Of a stretch of DNA of 64,000 nt, positions 11,601 through 23,705 are shown piece after piece. How positions within the stretch are numbered: the first letter of the stretch is position 1; each line of letters starts with the position of its first letter. Made by a program: the position numbers and the translations under genes. Origin of the DNA: Gavia stellata (Eukaryota > Chordata > Aves > Gaviiformes > Gaviidae). The notes under the pieces were generated by a model, which searched no databases, had not been told where the DNA came from, and saw only the letters and a program-made list of their open reading frames with translations. The DNA lies in contig NC_082617.1 in NCBI RefSeq assembly GCF_030936135.1, forward strand, positions 1,794,001 to 1,858,000, written 5' to 3'.

Positions 11601-14600
11601 CTCCATGGTCTCCACTGACCCGCTGGCTGCCATACTCACACAGGAACAACCTTCTGTTTTTAAGAGCTCTGTCTTTGCATCCCACTTTCTCAGTTTTCTA
11701 GTAACAAGGATCTTCAGACAGGACTGGAAGGCCCTTCATTTTTACAGTTTATCTTCTGTTGGTGCTTGCTCCCCACAAGAAGATCACAACCCCTCCCAAA
11801 GCAAACTGTGAAGTCAGAAAGAGAAGTCTGCAAGGTCAGGCACAGAGTAAGCAGCAAAAACAAATGAATGCCTGGAGGACACACACACCATTTTTGTATC
11901 CCAATACATTTCTCAAGTGTGAGTAAAGAAAACAAATGAGCAGAAGACAAATTCCCAACATGACCTACCAGAGGATGATCCCAGTTCTGAGGACTTCTCC
12001 TCCCAGCTCAAAGGGACCAGAGCCTCATGACAGCTCTGGCCAGACTAAAAGACCCTCTCCCCCCTGGTCTCCCACCACAGGATGGGCAGTGCTCCTTACA
12101 GCACAAGTGCTGCACCATACCACTGAGCCTATCCTAGTAACCTGGCAAATTAAGAGCTTCCAAAATTCAGACCGTGGTACAGTATCTATTCTCCCTAGAA
12201 TGCAAATCCAAGTCTTGAAGAGGGAAAGCAAATAGGAGCAAAAGCTTGGCATTTAGGGTGAATACGTGTGCTCCAGATGTTCTTCTCTCCTTTTAATGAA
12301 GCGTAAGTACATGAGACAAAAGTCAGCCTGTGAACAGATGCAGTATTAATAGCTCCTCTGAGCTGAACACCCTGTAACCACCTTCAAGACTCATGAAAAG
12401 CTGCGGCTTCTTCCACTGACTCGCTGGAGAAGGGGGCTGGCCAACCAGCTCCTCTTCTCACTGACTTTCCAGATCGCTCCGTTTTAGGGCCTTAGGTTTT
12501 ATTTTGCTTTTTCAGCTGCTAAGTTGAGTTTTTAAGTCTTTGGGAGAATCTCATCTACCAGACAACACTGCATGTTTACCTAACATCCATCATTAGTGCA
12601 ACTATAACCAAAGTTGTCTTGGAGAGGACAGTTACTCGGATGGGGGAAGAGGGCCAGTCAATCCCTCTCTTCAGTCGTCACAGCAAGAAAGCTCCAGATT
12701 TGATGCCAAAACCACACTGTAAAAAGGGGAAGGGGAGATGGGCTTGGAGTTAACGGTGGCTGTGGCCTTTCTGTTTGCATGACTTGGCTGTGTAGCCATG
12801 GTCCAGCTCACTGCTGTGCACAGCCTGGCATCAAATGGTTGCACAAATGACTGTAATTTTACCTCATTCTCAACTCCAGGACTTTAAACCTGTGCTAACC
12901 CTCCTTTGTCCACCTCCCCACCCTTAATGCCTTGCAGACAGACAACACAACGAGCCCAAGTTGGCAAATCCTATAGAAGTTACCAGCCTGTCCCTTAGGA
13001 AAGGAGTGTTAGGGTTTGGAGCTTTCTTTTCAAAGGAATGCAAGGGTTTTGCACATGTGCCTGAGCATCAAAGAGCCTATAAGTGGCTCTCAGGGTCTCA
13101 GGCGAACCAAGCAAAAAGGTGTAATGCGCCATTAGGAGAAAGAACTGCAAATCCTGTCCCCAGTTCTGCCCATCAGCTGAGCTGCACTGTACACACTCCG
13201 CAGCCTCAAAAGCTAATCTTGCTTTGGATTCATCCTCCAGCCAAGTTTTCTTGCTGAAGGATACCTTGTGCTTTTCAGTGGGAACAGCAGCACAGCACAA
13301 ATGCTTTGTAATCAGCACACATCTCACTTGGGGCTTTTGTTTGTAGTTTTGAGACTTAGTTATTGTTTGTTACAGGTTTCTCCTGCACTGCAAGTGCAAA
13401 CAGATGTGTTACCACAGGCCCAACTGGTGGCTGGGCAGACAGGATTTGCATGGGAGAAAATAAAACCAGCAAGAAGAAAAGTTGGCCCTACAACCACCAC
13501 CTCCATTTGCAAAAGCCACTGCCAGAGAAATAAGATGTCCGAGTGCCTCTGCCTTGGCAGCTCGTCTTCAAATGCTGCTACCCCTGCAGCTGTCAGTGAG
13601 GTTGCAGACTGTGTCTTTTAAGATATCCGTATGCAAAACTCGTATTTAGGAGACTAGTTTTGCCCTGATGCCAGTAGCAGTACTGAGAGGTCAACCCAAA
13701 CGCTAAACTCCAGCTCATAGTAGGTCCGGTTTCTAGGCTGAAAGGGGTAAGACAGCTGGGTGCAAAGAGCTGTCCTCTGTGCCCTTGTCCTAGGGAAGGT
13801 CTCTAGCATGCACTGTTCCCCTGTCTGAGCCCCACGGCAATGAAGCTGCCAGTTAGTGCCTGTCAGGTTCAAGGCATCTGCAAACAAAGCCTGAGAGACT
13901 GGGTTTGCCATTTCTCATGTTTTGGGACTTGCAACTGCTATTACAACTAGAGGTGAGCAGGTGGGATCTTGGTTTAACATCCATTCAACAGCAGCACTTC
14001 AAAGAGGGCCCCCAGTCCCACCACTGCATTGTCAGCAACCAGAAAACACCCCTGCGCTGTTGAAGGGCTTCAGCCCCAGCCTGCCTGCTCAGAGCTGAGC
14101 GAGTCCATCCTCCCGAACCCCCGATGCTGCTTTGCTGCCACTGGTACCGCAGCTCCAGAACACACTACTGGAAGCAGGAGAGACTACTCCAAAAATAAGA
14201 ATTTGCTTCAATTTGCCTCCAGGATACAAGTCCCAGCGACGAAAAATTAACAGTTTGGCACCAGAAGTTGGGAATTCTCCAAGAGGCACCAAACCTGACA
14301 GCCTGCAGAGATCCTGTCCAGCAGCCCATGAACTGTGCCTACAGGCACTGGACACAGCAGAGCACCGGCCTTGGTGGACAGCAGAGTGACTGAGATGTTT
14401 TTGCCTTATGATGATCTCTAATTGCATTTGGGGTGAGCCAGTAAGTGTGAATGTTTAAGGGCCTGTGGCCTTCCTAGCCAGAACGATTCAGCAACATAAC
14501 AAGTAGTGTAATGCACTGTAGGTATTAAAGACATTCGTGCTACTAAAGGAAACCATTCCAAATAAAATGGGAAGATAGTCTTTGCACTCAGTCAGGAGCA

Positions 14601-15624
14601 CGTACATTCAGAAGGATCTTTGAGCCCATGCACTTGTCTAAGCTTTTTGTCAAACTGGGGTTTGAAGGACTGATGATCTTTGTTCCCCTGAAAAATCATA
14701 CACCTTGGTTTGTCCGTGGCCTTGTGAAGGTTATTTTGAGTGTGTGTACTGAGAAGGTTTACAAAAAGTTTAGGTACAAGGGTTCTCAATGGCAGCTGGC
14801 AGACCCTGGCAAGTTTGCTAGTGGCCCACAGACGTCTGTGCTGTCACCACTTGCCTGCTTTTCCTGGTTTCTAGCTTTTCCATACAAGCAACTGCTGTGG
14901 TTCCCATAAGGATATTATTTAATTGCAAATGGGCTACTATAGAACAAGTTTGAGAATCCCTGATGTACAAAATTCACAGAGAAGCTAATTAACACTGGGA
15001 ATTCAGAAAAGAAGTTATGCTGTAAAAAAAAAAAAATCAAAGAAACGTAACAATTACAGACATTTTCTGCCATGAACCATTTCTCTTAGTTTTAAATCAA
15101 ACTTATAATCACTAGCTAACATGTTAAACTCAAAACTGGGAGCGGAGACAGAAGAGTAACTTTTGTTTTTTGGAGCAAAATTATATTAAAAAGTTAAAAA
15201 TAAAATAAAAAAAAACCCTTGAAGTCTCCCTTCCTGATTTCTAAAGATACTGGTGTTCATAAAACACAGCTGCCCTGATAACATGCACTGTATGTCAAGA
15301 AGGCTGCAGACAAATGCCCTCAAGGTGTACAGTTATTCAAAGGAGCAAAGTCCAGTGCAGAACTGGTCTGTTCAATGTAGTCTGATTATCCATGGCAAGA
15401 TGGCCCAGGGGACAAGAGGAAAGGTGGGGTGGAGGAGAAACAAAAGAAACTTCAAGTCACTTTAGATCTCAGCTGCCTGAAGACTTTAGAACATCAGCCT
15501 CCCATTGGTCTGCCCACTTGAAAACATTAGAAAGTCTGTCAAGTCCACACACTATCTATGGAAAGGAGCACGTTCCTGGCAGAGGGCTGTCTCTCTCACG
15601 TGCTCAGCTTTCCTTTCAAACTTA

Positions 15625-15662
15625 ATTTTATATATATTTATATTTTTATATATATATAAAAA
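15625..15662. repeat. AT-rich low-complexity tract
   Basis: This is a TATA/TTTA-rich tract close downstream of the ZNF618 stop codon, inside the probable 3' UTR. It has no clear function. Confidence 0.8.
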
Positions 15663-15775
15663 AGCACTTGGTTTCCAGGGGCATTCATAATGAGGTCCAC
15701 AGTGTTTAGAACTTAAAATTCTTTTTCTTTGTTTGGAACAGTGTTTTAAAGTTTTGTTTTAATTAAAAGACAGTC

Positions 15776-17289
15776 TTAAAGCATGTTAGACTTCAAAAAC
15801 ATGAGTTTGTTCATGTCTTCTGGACTGAGTAGCCGTCTCCTTTTGATTAAGAGAGCCTGCTCACACATATTTACACATTCGCTTCTGGCACCAACAGCAG
15901 GCACTGCTAAGAGCCAAAAGGCTAGCTTGGCTAGTTTTGTATGCTTTTGGGTAACACACGACCAGTACTGAAACAGGTCAGGGGTGGCCTGGAAGAGAGG
16001 TTCTTGCAAATAATCATAGACTTCATTTTTCCCGAACCAATCTTCTTCCTGAGCTGCTGTGGCTTCCCCTGCTGCCCGAGGCTTCTTGGTTGAAGGTTCA
16101 AATTCTGTTTCTTCTGCCCAGGACTCTTTCACCTCATTGATCAACTCACAGACCTTGCCAATGATCTCTTCGTGCTGGTATGGTGGGACGGGCCGCAGCT
16201 TCTGCTGAGGGTCTAAGATCATGGCTACCTTGTGTGCTGAATGAACTTTGAAGTTCTCTTTCAGCGCCTCCAAGAAGAGGTGGCAGAGTTTGCTGACTAC
16301 GCCAGCATCGTTAGCTTTGGAAGTGAACAGTTTCTCCAGTTTGACGTAGGTGGGCAGTACCAGCTGCAAGGTGGGCCGGCTCTCATTGCTCAACTCAATC
16401 ACTGCCTGTTTCACCGGAGCCAAAATGGCTGCCAGGTTGCTGAGCAGGTGTTTGTTCAGGTTTTGGATGAGGTTCATCTTCTTGGCCCTGCTGTAGAACT
16501 CGCAGATCTGCTCGTAGCGCTCGTGGACGAGCAGGAGGGAGTCGGTGACCGAGTTCCAGCAGGGTGGGGGAGAGGTCTCTTCCAGGGAGCCAAAGGTCTC
16601 CTTCGAGAGGCCCGTGGATCCTGCCAGATCTTCACAGACATTCAGGAGCTCGATCACTTCGTGCATATTGCGAGCCTGTAGTGTTCGCTTATTCAGCACA
16701 CTCTGTACTACTGAGTTCAAGGCACAGGCCGAACAACGCAAGCACATGCCTGCCTTGGAGAACGCAGAGGAATTGACTTTGCAGTCTGTGACGTACACCG
16801 TCCTGATCTCTGACATCACAAACTCCGAGAGCACATTCTGTACCCAGTGGTGGATAAAATCACCATTATCTCGAATGTCTACGCCCTTAATTCCCAGGAC
16901 GTAACTCTTGATGTGGTTGCCTTCCACCTGATAAGCTGTCAGGATGTAGCAAGAATCGGGGCCAATGCTCTGTGAGTGGCAAGTGACACCAATGCCAAGG
17001 CATGCGTTGCTGCCCAGGGCGCAGGTGACTTTCACCTTCACTTGGTTGTACATCCGAGGCAAATGCTTCAGAGCCAGTGTGTTGAAATTGCCAAGGATTT
17101 CGGTGACAGAGAAGGCACCATAGCGGGCTCCACTATCCACCAGGGTCTGTGCTAGCTTGATGAACTCCTTCCCGCTCACCACACTCAGAGCCCCAAGGTC
17201 AGTGCACATCACCCTCAGGAGCCTCTCGGCAATGTTCTGCCGCTCCTTCTCTGGGATCGCGCTGTTCCCTACCGAACCGCTCGCGGATG
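15776..17289 (-). CDS. ZNF618: ZNF618 last coding exon, hAT-transposase-derived domain
   Basis: This single exon encodes about 503 residues and the stop. It opens with SASGSVGNSAIPEKERQN and ends EDMNKLMFLKSNML, which I recognise as ZNF618. The body has the layout of a hAT transposase: a helical region rich in C and L, an ILDPQQK segment (near 16200-16222) equivalent to the hAT LDPRFK block, an acidic/basic linker with a KKPR nuclear-localisation-like patch, and a hAT dimerisation region (FQYWSCVTQKHTKLAKLAFW, then LSPEDMNKLMFL). The usual transposase SER-x-FS motif is replaced by ARSECVN, so it is a domesticated, probably non-catalytic domain. The acceptor is tttcactgcag, phase 1, joining the A left by exon 18418-18519. 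The open frame continues upstream of the acceptor into the intron to an ATG at 17452, but that part is not exonic. Confidence 0.95.
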
Positions 17290-18417
17290 CTGCAGTGAAA
17301 TAGAAGGAGGGAGAGAAAGCATCAGATGAGAATTGCTCCTCTGCAATGGGAGAGGGGAGGAAGTCAGAAAACAATGCTGAGAGAGACCCAAAGAGGTGGA
17401 ACACGCCCAGATGATGGCAGGGACGTCTCCAACCCTGGATTTCTTCCCCCAAGGGTTTCTGGACAGAGGAACCTCCAGGGACAGGCCTTGCTCTTGCTTA
17501 GAGCAGCAAGGAGCTTATCTGCATGCCTTCCCTGGTGTGGGGACTGAGACAGAGCACACACCCTCTACTCACAATCCAGTGCCTTAACCAATGGCATCTC
17601 TGTGGGGTTCATTGAGGAACTGCCTAGGTAAGTTATAATCATGTTTGCCGTTGATTATCCATGTCTATGGGCTGATGGTCACAGTGTAGCCCAGCTGGAA
17701 AGCTGGACATCTTTCCATTTTTGTGATTTGAGCCTTTTCTTTGGGACAGTTATTTTAAAAAGAGTTGCTTCCTCCACCATTTCAAACAGTGCTGAAGCCC
17801 AGGTTTCCATTTCTTTCCCTGAACTCCCGCAACCCCACTTTTTGTGGCTGATTTTGGGCAATGTGAATGTCATTTTTGGCCATACCAGAACACAAAAGCA
17901 CCATGTTTTTCTGTCACCCTTCCCCCAGGCTGCTCAGCTCAAGTGCTTTAGAACTGATTTGCCACAGGGCTGTATTTTACCTTTTCCTGTGGTGAAGCAC
18001 AAGCTCACAGGACGAGCTGGGGATAAAGCCAGACGCTGGCTGCCTGCCAGCACAGGGAGTGACAGGTTATGCCTATGACACACCATGACAACTGGATTCA
18101 TTTTTTAACCCCAGGCTGGGAAGTCTCACCTTGGATCAGAAGTTAACTTTTTCCAGGAGTACCCAAATGCATCTTCCTCACAAACCCTTCCTACCACCTC
18201 CCCAGGGTTCCCAGTACTTTTTGCATACGAGCACCCCTGTAATGGGAACGGGTGCTCTGCTCTGCAGGATAGTACATGAAATACGGATGAAATCAAGTGC
18301 AGTCAGGTGAGGACAAGGGCCTTGTGCAATGCCCATCACTGCTGCACCCTCTCTGACAGTCACTTCTTCAAAGCAGACAGGTAAGCCCTGGATGGAAGAG
18401 CAAACACTGCTACGTAC
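17290..18417 (-). other. ZNF618: ZNF618 last intron
   Basis: This 1.1-kb intron has a gtacgta donor and a tttcactgcag acceptor. Apart from the in-frame extension next to the acceptor, I see no exon, repeat or RNA gene. Confidence 0.8.
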
Positions 18418-18519
18418 TATTGTTGGCGTTATTTCTTTGGAGCTGTGGTTTCCACTTTTCTTCAACAACAGGTAGAGGTGATCTGGGCTGGCTAGAGGCA
18501 ATATTGTTCTCGTTGTCAG
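18418..18519 (-). CDS. ZNF618: ZNF618 linker exon between finger 4 and the hAT domain
   Basis: This 102-base exon encodes about 34 residues, ADNENNIASSQPRSPL then PVVEEKWKPQLQRNNANN, a polar, proline-containing linker characteristic of ZNF618. The acceptor is gctccacag and the donor is AACAATA then gtacgta. Both boundaries are phase 1, and the trailing A joins CA of the last exon to form a threonine codon. The linker has no recognisable domain and is probably disordered. Confidence 0.92.
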
Positions 18520-21500
18520 CTGTGGAGCAAGAGACAGGGAGGTGTTAGAAGCACAAGATAATAATGCTTAAAGCACAAAGAAGGGGAAACAGTACCCATC
18601 TGCTTAGCATTTACTTATAGTTCCCTTAACTAAGGTGACACCAATCTACTCTGTTCTCTGTAGCTTTTAAGCAGTTTTCAGAGAAATGGCACAGTACCAT
18701 CAGAAACCTTGAGAATTGTCTTTGGTCTTGCAACCTAACACCTCCAAAAATGTGGCTGAAATGACAATGGCTTTTTCTGTGCATCAGTGACATTGATGCC
18801 CTCAGTGCACCTCGATAAATGCCTCCCAATCAACTGAAGCTGCAGACCAGGAGGAACAGATGTTCCTTGTGCAGCCTGACTTGTGCAATTTGCTTGCTTT
18901 TGAAATGAAAACAGGGGTAACAAACATTTATCCTTCTTTTGCCTTACTGCATCTTTCTGCACCACAGGTGGCTTCCCTTTTCTTTACTGTTAAGTACTTT
19001 GTTTTTCAAGCTATGCTCAACTCCTCTGTATCTAAGGATCTTACTACAATCTTCATATATAATTTTCTCCCACTGTAGAGAGGACCAATCTCCTCTTGGG
19101 CTGCTCACTGCTGCCTCAGACTGGAAACAGAAAGAAAAAAACCCCAAGTTTCTGGAGTGTGACCAAAGGTCGTTCCTCCCTATGGCTGCAAAGATACCAA
19201 CTGCCCTAGGGTTCTTTGTGTTCATGCTCCCATTTCTGTATATGTAACTGGGCTAAACACTTTGGCTGCCAATCTGATGGGACATTTCAAGGAAATGCAG
19301 TCAAGATCAGTAAATTCTGTATCATATCCACGTTCTTTCCCCTCCTGTGCCCCAAGAACTTCTCCCCAGCCTCTAGAGGAAATTTTCTAGTTTTTAGTAC
19401 GCTTCACTATGAAATTGTGCTCTGAAATAGGCTATGAAGCAACAAGAAAGTGCACAATGAAGAGTGGTGGAAGAGGAAGGAGAAAGATGGAGAGACTAAT
19501 GACCAGGCTGAACAGAAGAATGGAATTAAAACCAAAGAAGACAAAACAGGTCTTTTACTCATCACAGCTGGACTTATCTCACCTAATTTTGGACATCTCT
19601 ATTAGACATGCCTCTCTTCAAAGTGGCCCTTTGGGGCTCCTTTTACACTTAGTGGTGCAAAATAGGCTTAAAAGTGTGATCCATTCACCCAGAACTAGAT
19701 CCCTCTTGTAGATCCATCATGCTCTGAACTCACCTGGAGTCAATGACTTCTTCTCCACTGATTATAAAGGGAGCCCAAGTTGACCAGCTCAGGTGGCAAT
19801 ATCGATAGCCTAGGCACACCAGCACGCAGTGAAATGAATCCTGCCCCAGCGCTCCAGACAGCAGAGTGCGAATTAGAGGAATGCCTTATTAAGGCAAACA
19901 CAGGAGCTTTGTTTCGCAGCCCAGGCTGATCTTGTGCTGGGCAGAGCCATAGGCTGCCCATCAGAACAAACAGGAGAGGGTAAAGTTGCTCTCCTTCACA
20001 TATGGCCATGACCTGGGAGAGAAGGGAGACCAGGAAGGATCTAGAGACAAGCAATGATGTGATGAAACTCCAGTGCCCTCTTCATTACGAGCAAGTCCTC
20101 TCAAATTTGAGCTGCTCTGCATGTTAACTGCTGGGGCATTCACAAATCTTGCTGACGAACAGCGACAGGCTGCAAAGTTATTATCAGGTTTGGGCACTGC
20201 ACTGGCCACAGACTGGATCAATACTTAAGAGCAATCTAGGATATGACAGAACCAGGGTAGACTCTGGGACTGCCTGGAAGACTGTACGTGCCCAGGGAAT
20301 TCACTGATTGTGGTTGGTACCTGGGGAGCACTGCCATGCTCAGGACTGCAGCCAGAGGTTGGTCTTTGCAGGTGTGGAAGAGATGTGAAAAGCAGGAGGT
20401 GCTCCAGTGGATGCCAGTGATCAGATAACGGCACATCACTTTTCCCCCAACATTTGCCTAGACCAATTGCTCTTGAGCTAATGCCACCACTGTCCTCAAC
20501 TCCAAACGTCTGTGGGTAGGCAAAGGAAAACGCTGGATGTTGCCTACTAACTTTGTTCATGGTTCAGGCCTTCCTTGTCTTAGTGAGGGGAGAAACCTTC
20601 TGTATTTCATCCCCACAACTCTTTTATCTGTTTCATAATAATAGGGGATTTATTATGTACAAATACCCGCTGGCATTCAATATGGCATTAATGAGATTTG
20701 TGCATTTCAGCCTCATCTTCCTTATCAGGCAGTCTGTGAACTACACAGATCATGGTTCTTTAATTTCTCTTCATGCTTCCAATCCTTTAATCCAGGTTCA
20801 GCCTAGTCGCCCTTTTATTTTTTTAGCTCTAGATTGTAGGAAGGGCATCGTATGGTAGCACTCGACCTGAACAAAGTACTCTAAAGGGAGTCAAAGCTGT
20901 ATATTGTACAGTGTAATTACAGAACAAATTTCTTTGCCTGGTGTTCTGCTGTTCTATTTCTGTCTTTCAGCCTCCAATTTACATTCTAATTGCTTCTTCT
21001 CATTGTGTAGCTGCTTTATAGAGCTATAATCTCTCCTTATTACCTTCTAGCCTCCAGGCTCAGCCCTCTGAATGACTCAAGAGCGAGGGTATGTCCCTGC
21101 TTTTGCTCCTTGAGGCCAGCAGCATGTTCCCCGTCTTCAGTCATTTGCGAGAGGGGCTCAGGGGATGCATTACATTTAGTTGGAAGAGATTAGCCCTTTG
21201 CATTGGACATGATAAGCCAAACTGGACTTCTGAACACATTAACTGAGGGAGTATTTGACCCATACGGGCTTCTTGTATCTCTGCATCCTCATAATGAAAC
21301 ATTCCTTGAGCCAGGCATATAATCCATATTACATAAACGTATAAAAACATATAAAGCCGTATAAACGGCTACTCTGCCAGTGTCCCCAGTATGTGGATTC
21401 TATGCCACCAGCTCTGCTGACTACTGCAAGGTCTCTGCACCCCCAGACTTCAGAGATATTGTGCTGATGCTGTTTCTTGGATATGGAAATCTCCAAGCTC

Positions 21501-23627
21501 TGACAGGCTACAAAGCAACAAACTGTGACCAGAGTAACTGCAAGTCCTGTGTAATCTCCACTGTTGCTCTGCTTAAGTACAATATCCAGAACCAGACACC
21601 CACCAAAGCTGTCTGTAGCTTTCACACCTCTTCATTTTGTTTTGCCCTCATCCCACGATAGCAAATACCGCATCGCTAGCCCCCAGGTGCACAGATTTGG
21701 AGGAAAGGCTGCTGCTCCCTCCAGAGGAAGACGCGTGAGCACAGGACTGGCAAGCACCACGCACAGAGATGCCACAGCAGGGGATGGCTGCTTTCACAGG
21801 GAGCAGCCTTGGTGACGCCTGGAGAAAGCACTTCAAGAAGACACGGACAAGCTTGCTGTCACTGTACCAGTGAGACATTCGGGGGGAAGCAGCCAAGCAG
21901 AAAACAGCGATTTAAAAACAGAGCAGGGAGAGATGAGAAAATACAGAGTTTAACACGAGTAATCCTGAGTTGGAGAGAGGGGATCTCTGCTGACACTACG
22001 TGAGTCAGATCACCGATACCTGCTCCCTCCAGCCCTGTATTGTGTCCGAAGTAACCCAGGTGAACAAGCCCAGAGGCCATGGGTTATTTGTAAAGAAGAG
22101 AGAAGGAAGAAGCTGCAGACAGCACTAGCTTAAAATTTTCAACAGCTCACACCTTGCCAATGAATTGCCATTCTCCCCTTTGACACGTTAGCCTTGGTCC
22201 CTCCTTTGCAGCTCGTCTACTCAGGGTCACCAAGAGCTATAACTCAAAATGCTGCATTTCAGTACCAGAGACCAGAACAAGGAACAGGATGGTCAGGATG
22301 CAGCCTGGAGGCAAGCAGAAACTGGCGTCAACAAACAGCAAGAAGAGACCCCAACACCATGGAGTGACAGCAGCCACTACCCTGAGCAGAGCTTCACCGC
22401 TCCTCAGTGTAACATGAAGTCTAGTTACTCCACATTAACCAGCTTACGCGTAACAGAAAATAACAACCACAAAACTCATACCGCCTCATAACATATCACC
22501 CTAAATGTCTATTCATAACATTACAAAGATGATAAATAAAGTAGCTGCTGAACAACACACAAAGCCTGCACTAAGATTCGCCAATGAGAACTGAACGGGA
22601 ACCAAGGAACTGCAGGGATGAAGAACTCGAGGGACGCTCATTAAAATTAGGACTAAAACTAAAACACAGAACAAGATAAGAACTTTGATTAGAATTACTG
22701 TTCCAGGTTGGAAAATATGCTTTTCCTCAACCAACTTGTCCTTCCATGCCACTCAACTCAGGGCTTACCTGTAAAGTGAGAGCAAATGCAAGCACTGAAT
22801 GTGTATCTCAACAGAGCAGCTGTCTGTCAGAGAACACAGGTCTGTCAAAGGTGAATTATTTTGTAAACCTGTGTTAATTCACTTGAATTTTCACTCAAGA
22901 GGAAAAAGAAGAAGAAATTCTGCCAATTTAAAAAACACCTATTTCTACATTTTTGACTATTCTGAATGCTGTCTTTGAAACAGCTTTGGCTTTGAAATTT
23001 CAAAATGGTCTCTTATGTATTGACATAGAAAACAAAAAAGATGGCTTAGAAACAAAGTAGTGGAACTACTCCTCAGAGTTTTCTTTTGTAGATAGCTGAA
23101 AAGGAAATGAATACAACTGATGAAATGGCAAATTCTTCTTCTGAGAACACGTTTCAGTCCTTTGCAGAACTCCAGGAGACACAAGCATGGGAAAGGACTT
23201 GTGTAGGCAAAGGCTCTGCTGCCCTGCAACCATTTTTGCTTTGTTTGCTTCAATGAGAACTACCCTTTTTGCAGGAGGAGGGATTTAATCTGCTGTAGGA
23301 GTGACCCATTAATGCTTACGCAATGAGCATTCCCTAGATACCTTTGGATAAAGGGAATGAGTAGTTTGATGTGCTTTGTGCTAGCATGGCACATTTCCTC
23401 TCTTCCTACAGAAAGGAGTGATGTTTATCATACACCCTGACCCTTGCATTGTTGCAGCCACTGCTATGTGCTTCAGCCTTTGAATATCTTTTTTGCTGCA
23501 GGTGAAAGTACTGGGGCTTTGGAAACCATGAGCACAGAAAGCTCTATTGACACACAACGGGGTCAACATCAGGCATCAGCGCAGAATTTAATTCTCCGCT
23601 TTAAGCAAGTCGAAGTGCCCAGCTTAC
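18520..23627 (-). other. ZNF618: ZNF618 intron
   Basis: This 5.1-kb intron contains no exon or element that I can support. Open frames on both strands (for example around 19409-19711 and 21380-21661) show no family resemblance and lack a splice context. Confidence 0.75.
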
Positions 23628-23705
23628 CTGCATGGGACTGCATGTGCTCCAGGAGATTGTTATAAAACTGGAACTGGATTCCACAAGCTCCACAGGTGTA
23701 AGGCT
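23628..23705 (-). CDS. ZNF618: ZNF618 zinc finger 4 exon
   Basis: This 78-base exon encodes EPYTCGACGIQFQFYNNLLE then HMQSHA, a canonical C2H2 finger with spacing C-x2-C-x12-H-x3-H. The acceptor is cccaaacag and the donor is CATGCAG then gtaagct. Both sides are phase 1. It is the last finger before the linker and the hAT-derived domain, and differs from the others in having IQFQFY where they have KKYKYY or KQYKYY. Confidence 0.95.

Larger units (their letters stand above)
7846..15775 (-). other. ZNF618: probable ZNF618 3' UTR (about 7.9 kb)
   Basis: This DNA follows the ZNF618 stop codon with no convincing gene on either strand until the poly(A) signal cluster at 7840-8373. Long 3' UTRs are usual for this gene class. 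It contains AT-rich tracts, an (AAAAC)n run and an 11-base tandem repeat, but no recognisable transposable element. Many short open frames are present; none shows family resemblance. An earlier poly(A) site (AATAAA at 12498-12503) could shorten the UTR. Confidence 0.45.

Noticed and set aside
16241..16904. Long + strand open frames opposite the ZNF618 last exon
   Set aside because: They are antisense shadows of a real coding exon; their composition mirrors its codons and they have no independent start or family resemblance.
17290..17452. In-frame upstream extension of the last ZNF618 exon beginning at an ATG
   Set aside because: A strong acceptor (tttcactgcag) at 17290 joins in phase with the upstream linker exon. 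The extra 55 residues do not resemble ZNF618 and look like intronic read-through.
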